9,645 nucleotides of DNA, taken from positions 1 through 9,645 of the forward strand of contig JAQTXY010000044.1 of assembly GCA_028688535.1 (NCBI GenBank), given 5' to 3'. Each line of letters opens with the position of its first letter. The stretch's first letter is position 1. The position numbers and the translations under genes were made by a program. This DNA is from Methanothrix sp. (GTDB taxonomy: Archaea; Halobacteriota; Methanosarcinia; Methanotrichales; Methanotrichaceae). Positions 6,885-9,645 of the stretch are shown here, piece by piece. The notes under the pieces are model-generated. The model ran no database searches. It saw nothing but the letters and a program-made list of their open reading frames with translations, and had not been told where the DNA came from.

Positions 6885-7720
6885 GCAGCTGGACGGATCA
6901 ATGGAAGGATTTCGTCACAAGAACCAGCTATCTGCAAACCCTCGCTGAGGAGAATATCTCCAACGACCAATTTTGGAGGAGCTACGGGATCTATGATCAG
7001 GTTCTCATGTACTCGGGATACCCGGGAGAGATCCTTGCCAAGATCTCCTCCATTATTTCTCCAGGCGCTACATTGCTGGACATTGGAGCTGGAACGGGGG
7101 CCTTTGCCATCCCTCTTTCCAGGAAGACTTCCCGGATAATAGCCATCGATCCATCGGAATATCAATTGCAGATCATGTCTCTGAAAGCCCGGCAAGAGGG
7201 CTTGACTAATATCGTCACCATTAAAAAAGAGTGGAAAGATGTGCTCCTATCTGAGATTATGGCAGCGGGCGTTTTGGGTGTCGATATTTCCAGAGAGCAT
7301 GTACCTCAATCTGATAATTATGCCGTTGATTATTCCTTAGCGGCCTACAGTCTCTTTGATGAGGATATTGAACATTTCTTTATCAAGATGATTGATGTTA
7401 CCAAAAGGGGAGTATTTATCGTCTTTAGAGCGAATGGCATCGATTCTCTAAGCGAATTTGCCTACGGACCAAAGCCTTATGCAGATCACACCTGCCTTTA
7501 TCACATCTTGAATGATTTAGGTTATCGGTTCGATGTAATGCTATTTCCGCGGATTTATTCTCTCCCCATGGACCTCGTATTCCAACAGTACCGTTTCAGT
7601 AAAAAGAGTCATGTGGAGCTGCTCGGTCATCTGAGCCAGGAAGATCGGCTGCAAGAGAAAGAAGACGGAATATGGGCATCTTTCCAGACTACAGACGCTC
7701 TGCTCTACCTGATTCGCTAA
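6881..7720 (+). CDS. Class I SAM-dependent methyltransferase embedded in the ABC importer operon
   Basis: A 279-residue soluble enzyme with a Rossmann-type methyltransferase domain. Motif I is LLDIGAGTG (65-73), followed by AFAIPLS. D90 in IIAIDPS is the acidic residue expected to bind the ribose of S-adenosylmethionine. Residues 149-160 (VDYSLAAYSLFD) and 177-183 (GVFIVFR) match later core strands. The first 60 residues (FWRSYGIYDQVLMYSGYPGE) are helical and probably cap the active site. The gene starts inside the receptor's stop codon (ATGA), with GGAG at 6869-6872, and ends 18 bases before the first permease, so it is an integral operon member. G+C dips to about 35-40% over 7201-7260, 7321-7380 and 7501-7560, while 7021-7080 is about 53%. 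The methyl acceptor is unknown. A small ligand or metal chelate carried by the importer is an inference. A nicotianamine-synthase-like aminocarboxypropyl transfer is an alternative, but motif I looks like an ordinary methyltransferase. Confidence 0.89.
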   Translation: MSSWTDQWKDFVTRTSYLQTLAEENISNDQFWRSYGIYDQVLMYSGYPGEILAKISSIISPGATLLDIGAGTGAFAIPLSRKTSRIIAIDPSEYQLQIMSLKARQEGLTNIVTIKKEWKDVLLSEIMAAGVLGVDISREHVPQSDNYAVDYSLAAYSLFDEDIEHFFIKMIDVTKRGVFIVFRANGIDSLSEFAYGPKPYADHTCLYHILNDLGYRFDVMLFPRIYSLPMDLVFQQYRFSKKSHVELLGHLSQEDRLQEKEDGIWASFQTTDALLYLIR

Positions 7721-7738
7721 ACAGGAGTCAAAAAATCC

Positions 7739-8683
7739 ATGTCTCTGGCGGCAAAGAAGGTGAGCAGATACATAATCGCAATTATCATCATATTTTCTTT
7801 GAACTTTGTCATCCCCCGGGCCATGCCCGGCGATCCGCTCACCAATCTCCTGGGAGAGGATGTCATATTGACGGACAGCTCTGTGACTACGCTTCGCAGT
7901 GAGATGGGCTTGGATAGATCCTTTTCCCAGCAATATCTCGATTATTGGCGAAGCATCCTAAAGCTGGACCTGGGATATTCCTTTCACCGGCATTCGCCTG
8001 TTTCAGATATCATATTCACCCGCATGAAGTGGACTCTGCTCCTGGCCTTGCCTTCTCTTCTCTTGGGCGGCGTGCTGGGAACAGTCCTGGGAGCGCTCGC
8101 CGGCTGGAGGTGCGAGAATCGGAGCCAAAAGATGAAGACCGCTTTTTTCCTGGGCGTCTATTGCACCCCACCCTACTTCCTCTGCTTGCTGGCTCTCTAT
8201 CTGTTCTCCTTCAAGTTTGCCCTCTTTCCCTTGAAGGGATTCTATGATACTGGATCGGCATTAGATATCGCTCACCATCTTTTTCTGCCTATCCTGGTGA
8301 TGACCCTCTTTTCGTTATCCCGAAACTACATGATAATGCGGGGGAGCATACTCCAGGAAAAGAGCAGCCTCTATGCGACCTATGCCAGGGCTAAGGGACT
8401 ATATGATGCTGAGATATTATTTCGACATGTCTTCAAGAACGCTCTTCTTCCTATCATCACTCTCCTGGCCATGGATTTCGGTTTTATCCTGAGCGGGGCG
8501 TTATTCGTCGAGATCGTCTTCTCCATGGACGGCATGGGTAACCTCATCTATGATGCTCTCCTCTCTCGGGACTATCCGGTTTTGCAGGGATCTTTTCTCA
8601 TTATCACCCTCATGGTGGTTTCGGCTAACCTGCTGGCCGATATTCTCTACAGCCGGCTCGACCCGCGAGTGAGGTGGCACTGA
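7739..8683 (+). CDS. ABC transporter permease, DppB/NikB type
   Basis: The first of two membrane subunits that form the translocation path of the importer; 314 residues, usual for the DppB/OppB/NikB family. A first membrane helix (about 11-26) is followed by the family hallmark RAMPGDP (27-33) and an extracytoplasmic region with LRSEMGLDRSFSQQYLDYW and LDLGYSF. Further helices lie at about 98-122, 135-160, 180-198, 232-262 and 284-304. The cytoplasmic EAA loop that docks on the ATPase is about 211-238 (YARAKGL, ILFRHVFKNALLP). The last residues, SRLDPRVRW, are the usual family ending. GGAG at 7724-7727 lies 11 bases before the ATG. The TGA overlaps the start of the next gene by one base (TGATG). 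The permease alone does not say whether peptides, opines or nickel pass. Confidence 0.94.
   Translation: MSLAAKKVSRYIIAIIIIFSLNFVIPRAMPGDPLTNLLGEDVILTDSSVTTLRSEMGLDRSFSQQYLDYWRSILKLDLGYSFHRHSPVSDIIFTRMKWTLLLALPSLLLGGVLGTVLGALAGWRCENRSQKMKTAFFLGVYCTPPYFLCLLALYLFSFKFALFPLKGFYDTGSALDIAHHLFLPILVMTLFSLSRNYMIMRGSILQEKSSLYATYARAKGLYDAEILFRHVFKNALLPIITLLAMDFGFILSGALFVEIVFSMDGMGNLIYDALLSRDYPVLQGSFLIITLMVVSANLLADILYSRLDPRVRWH
8671..8676 (+). promoter_or_regulatory. Ribosome-binding site GAGGTG that decides the start of the second permease
   Basis: GAGGTG matches the 3' end of 16S rRNA and lies six bases before the ATG at 8683 and nine before the ATG at 8686. The in-frame GTG at 8674, which would give a protein three residues longer, is part of this site itself, so it is unlikely to be the start codon. 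Confidence 0.6.
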
Positions 8684-9492
8684 TGATGCAAAAGTTCAGT
8701 CGCCTGGGACTATTTTTATTTTTATCCTTCGTGCTAATGGCTATATTCTCAGCCCAGTTGTCTCCCTATGATCCCTGGATGAGGTTTGAGCCCTACCTTC
8801 ATCCGGGCCAGGAGCATCTGCTCGGCACAAATGACATGGGACAAGACATACTCTCCGAACTTATCTACGGATCAAGGGTCTCACTCATCGTGGGCTTTGG
8901 GGCAGCCCTCATGGCCACCTTCATCGGCACAATCATAGGGCTCCTGGCCGGATATTTCAGGGGAACGACTGATGAGATTCTCATGGGGATAACGGATATC
9001 TTTCTTATGATCCCTCAGATCCCTCTGATAATCGTAATCGCCTCGTTCCTGAGGCCCAGCTTCTGGCTGGTTGCCCTTCTCATGGGATCTTTGTGGTGGA
9101 CCTCCACTGCCAGAGTGGTTCGCAGCAAAGCCTTGCAGGTTCGAGAGACGGGCTTTGTGCAGGCCTCAAGAGCCCTAGGCTTCTCAGATCGGCATATCAT
9201 CTTCACAGACGTGCTGCCCAACATTTTCCATGTTATTATGCCCAAATTTCTGCTATCCATTGCCTCGGCCATGATAGCTGAAGCCTCCATATCGTTCTTG
9301 GGTTTGGGCGATCCCACCATGAAAAGCTGGGGGATGATGATCAACTTCGCCTTTACTCGTGGAGGCTTCATTAATGGTTACTGGTGGTGGTACCTGACAC
9401 CTGGACTATGCATTACCCTCTTTGTTCTTTGCGTAGTTCTCATGGGCTTCACCTGGGAAGAGGAGGAACAAGCAACCTTGAGGTTAGAATGA
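8683..9492 (+). CDS. ABC transporter permease, DppC/NikC type
   Basis: The second membrane subunit, 269 residues from the preferred ATG, pairing with the DppB-type protein just upstream. An N-terminal helix (about 8-24) is followed by the family hallmark HLLGTNDMGQDILSELIYGSR (about 45-65), split here across the loop before helix 2. Helices follow at about 67-91, 108-135, 185-207 and 235-257. The EAA loop spans about 153-180 (ETGFVQASRALGF, then DVLPN), and ISFLGLGDP (203-211) is also typical. The start at 8683 shares one base with the preceding stop and has GAGGTG in front; GTG at 8674 is the longer alternative. The C-terminus is acidic (WEEEEQATLRLE). Its stop overlaps the next gene by four bases (ATGA), so translation is probably coupled down the operon. 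Confidence 0.94.
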   Translation: MMQKFSRLGLFLFLSFVLMAIFSAQLSPYDPWMRFEPYLHPGQEHLLGTNDMGQDILSELIYGSRVSLIVGFGAALMATFIGTIIGLLAGYFRGTTDEILMGITDIFLMIPQIPLIIVIASFLRPSFWLVALLMGSLWWTSTARVVRSKALQVRETGFVQASRALGFSDRHIIFTDVLPNIFHVIMPKFLLSIASAMIAEASISFLGLGDPTMKSWGMMINFAFTRGGFINGYWWWYLTPGLCITLFVLCVVLMGFTWEEEEQATLRLE

Positions 9493-9645
9493 ATTCACTC
9501 CTGAGTGATGCAGGCCCTCTTTTGCGAATTGAAGGGTTGTCTGTTAGCTTCAAGACAAATGTTGGCCTGGTTAAGGCAGCCGAGAACGTATGCTTTGAGC
9601 TATATAGGGAAGAGACTCTAGCGCTCGTGGGCGAAACTGGTTGCG
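9489..9645 (+). CDS. ABC transporter ATPase, DppD type (3' end outside window)
   Basis: The beginning of the ATPase of the second importer; 52 residues are visible. The ATG at 9489 overlaps the permease stop (ATGA), and GAGG at 9480-9483 is correctly placed. The text LLRIEGLSVSFKTNVGLVKAAENV is the usual first strand and A-loop region of DppD/OppD-type proteins, and ETLALVGETGC is the first half of Walker A (expected GETGCGKS). The frame is open to the edge. Whether this is a single-domain subunit followed by a DppF partner, or another two-domain fusion like the one at the left edge, cannot be seen here. Confidence 0.9.
   Translation, partial: MNSLLSDAGPLLRIEGLSVSFKTNVGLVKAAENVCFELYREETLALVGETGC

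Noticed and set aside
8674..8682. GTG at 8674 as start of the second permease
   Set aside because: It overlaps the GAGGTG ribosome-binding site; the ATG at 8683 has correct spacing and overlaps the upstream stop.
1..9645. CRISPR array, tRNA or rRNA genes, insertion sequences or att sites
   Set aside because: No regularly spaced repeats, transposase text, terminal inverted repeats or tRNA-like cloverleaf sequences were seen.

Overview
The window most likely comes from a methanogenic archaeon of the Methanosarcinales, perhaps close to Methanothrix (Methanosaeta). This is inferred. Coding DNA of middling G+C alternates with very A+T-rich intergenic DNA. A TATA-like box, not a bacterial -35/-10 pair, lies upstream of the main operon. 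AGG/AGA and ATA codons are frequent, GGAG/GAGG ribosome-binding sites are clear, and multi-PAS hybrid histidine kinases are common in that group. No ribosomal or methanogenesis marker gene is present to settle the assignment.

Layout. (i) 1-1396, plus strand: the 3' part of a gene for a peptide/nickel-type ABC ATPase with two nucleotide-binding domains fused in one chain, the end of a first importer cassette that lies mostly outside the window. (ii) 1380-1853, plus: a small Nudix hydrolase that overlaps the ATPase gene and is clearly more A+T-rich. (iii) 1903-4362, minus: an 819-residue soluble hybrid histidine kinase (three PAS domains, HisKA, HATPase, receiver). (iv) 4523-5092, minus: a flavin-reductase-like FMN-binding protein. 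(v) 5093-5300: a divergent A+T-rich promoter region with inverted repeats and a TATA-like box. (vi) 5301 to the right edge, plus: a second peptide/nickel-type importer operon, in the order substrate-binding protein, class I SAM-dependent methyltransferase, two permeases, and the start of an ATPase cut off inside its Walker A motif.

The second operon is tightly packed: three of its four junctions are stop/start overlaps (ATGA, TGATG, ATGA), and the fourth gap is 18 bases with its own ribosome-binding site. Its striking feature is the methyltransferase gene, which overlaps the gene for the solute receptor and precedes both permeases. A transporter needs no such enzyme. The simplest reading is that the cell makes or modifies a small ligand, for example a methylated chelator carrying nickel or another metal, that this importer recognises. 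That is a hypothesis: the sequence shows the gene order and the families, not the substrate. The kinase and flavin reductase beside it could be functionally linked, but only proximity and a shared A+T-rich 12-base motif suggest so.
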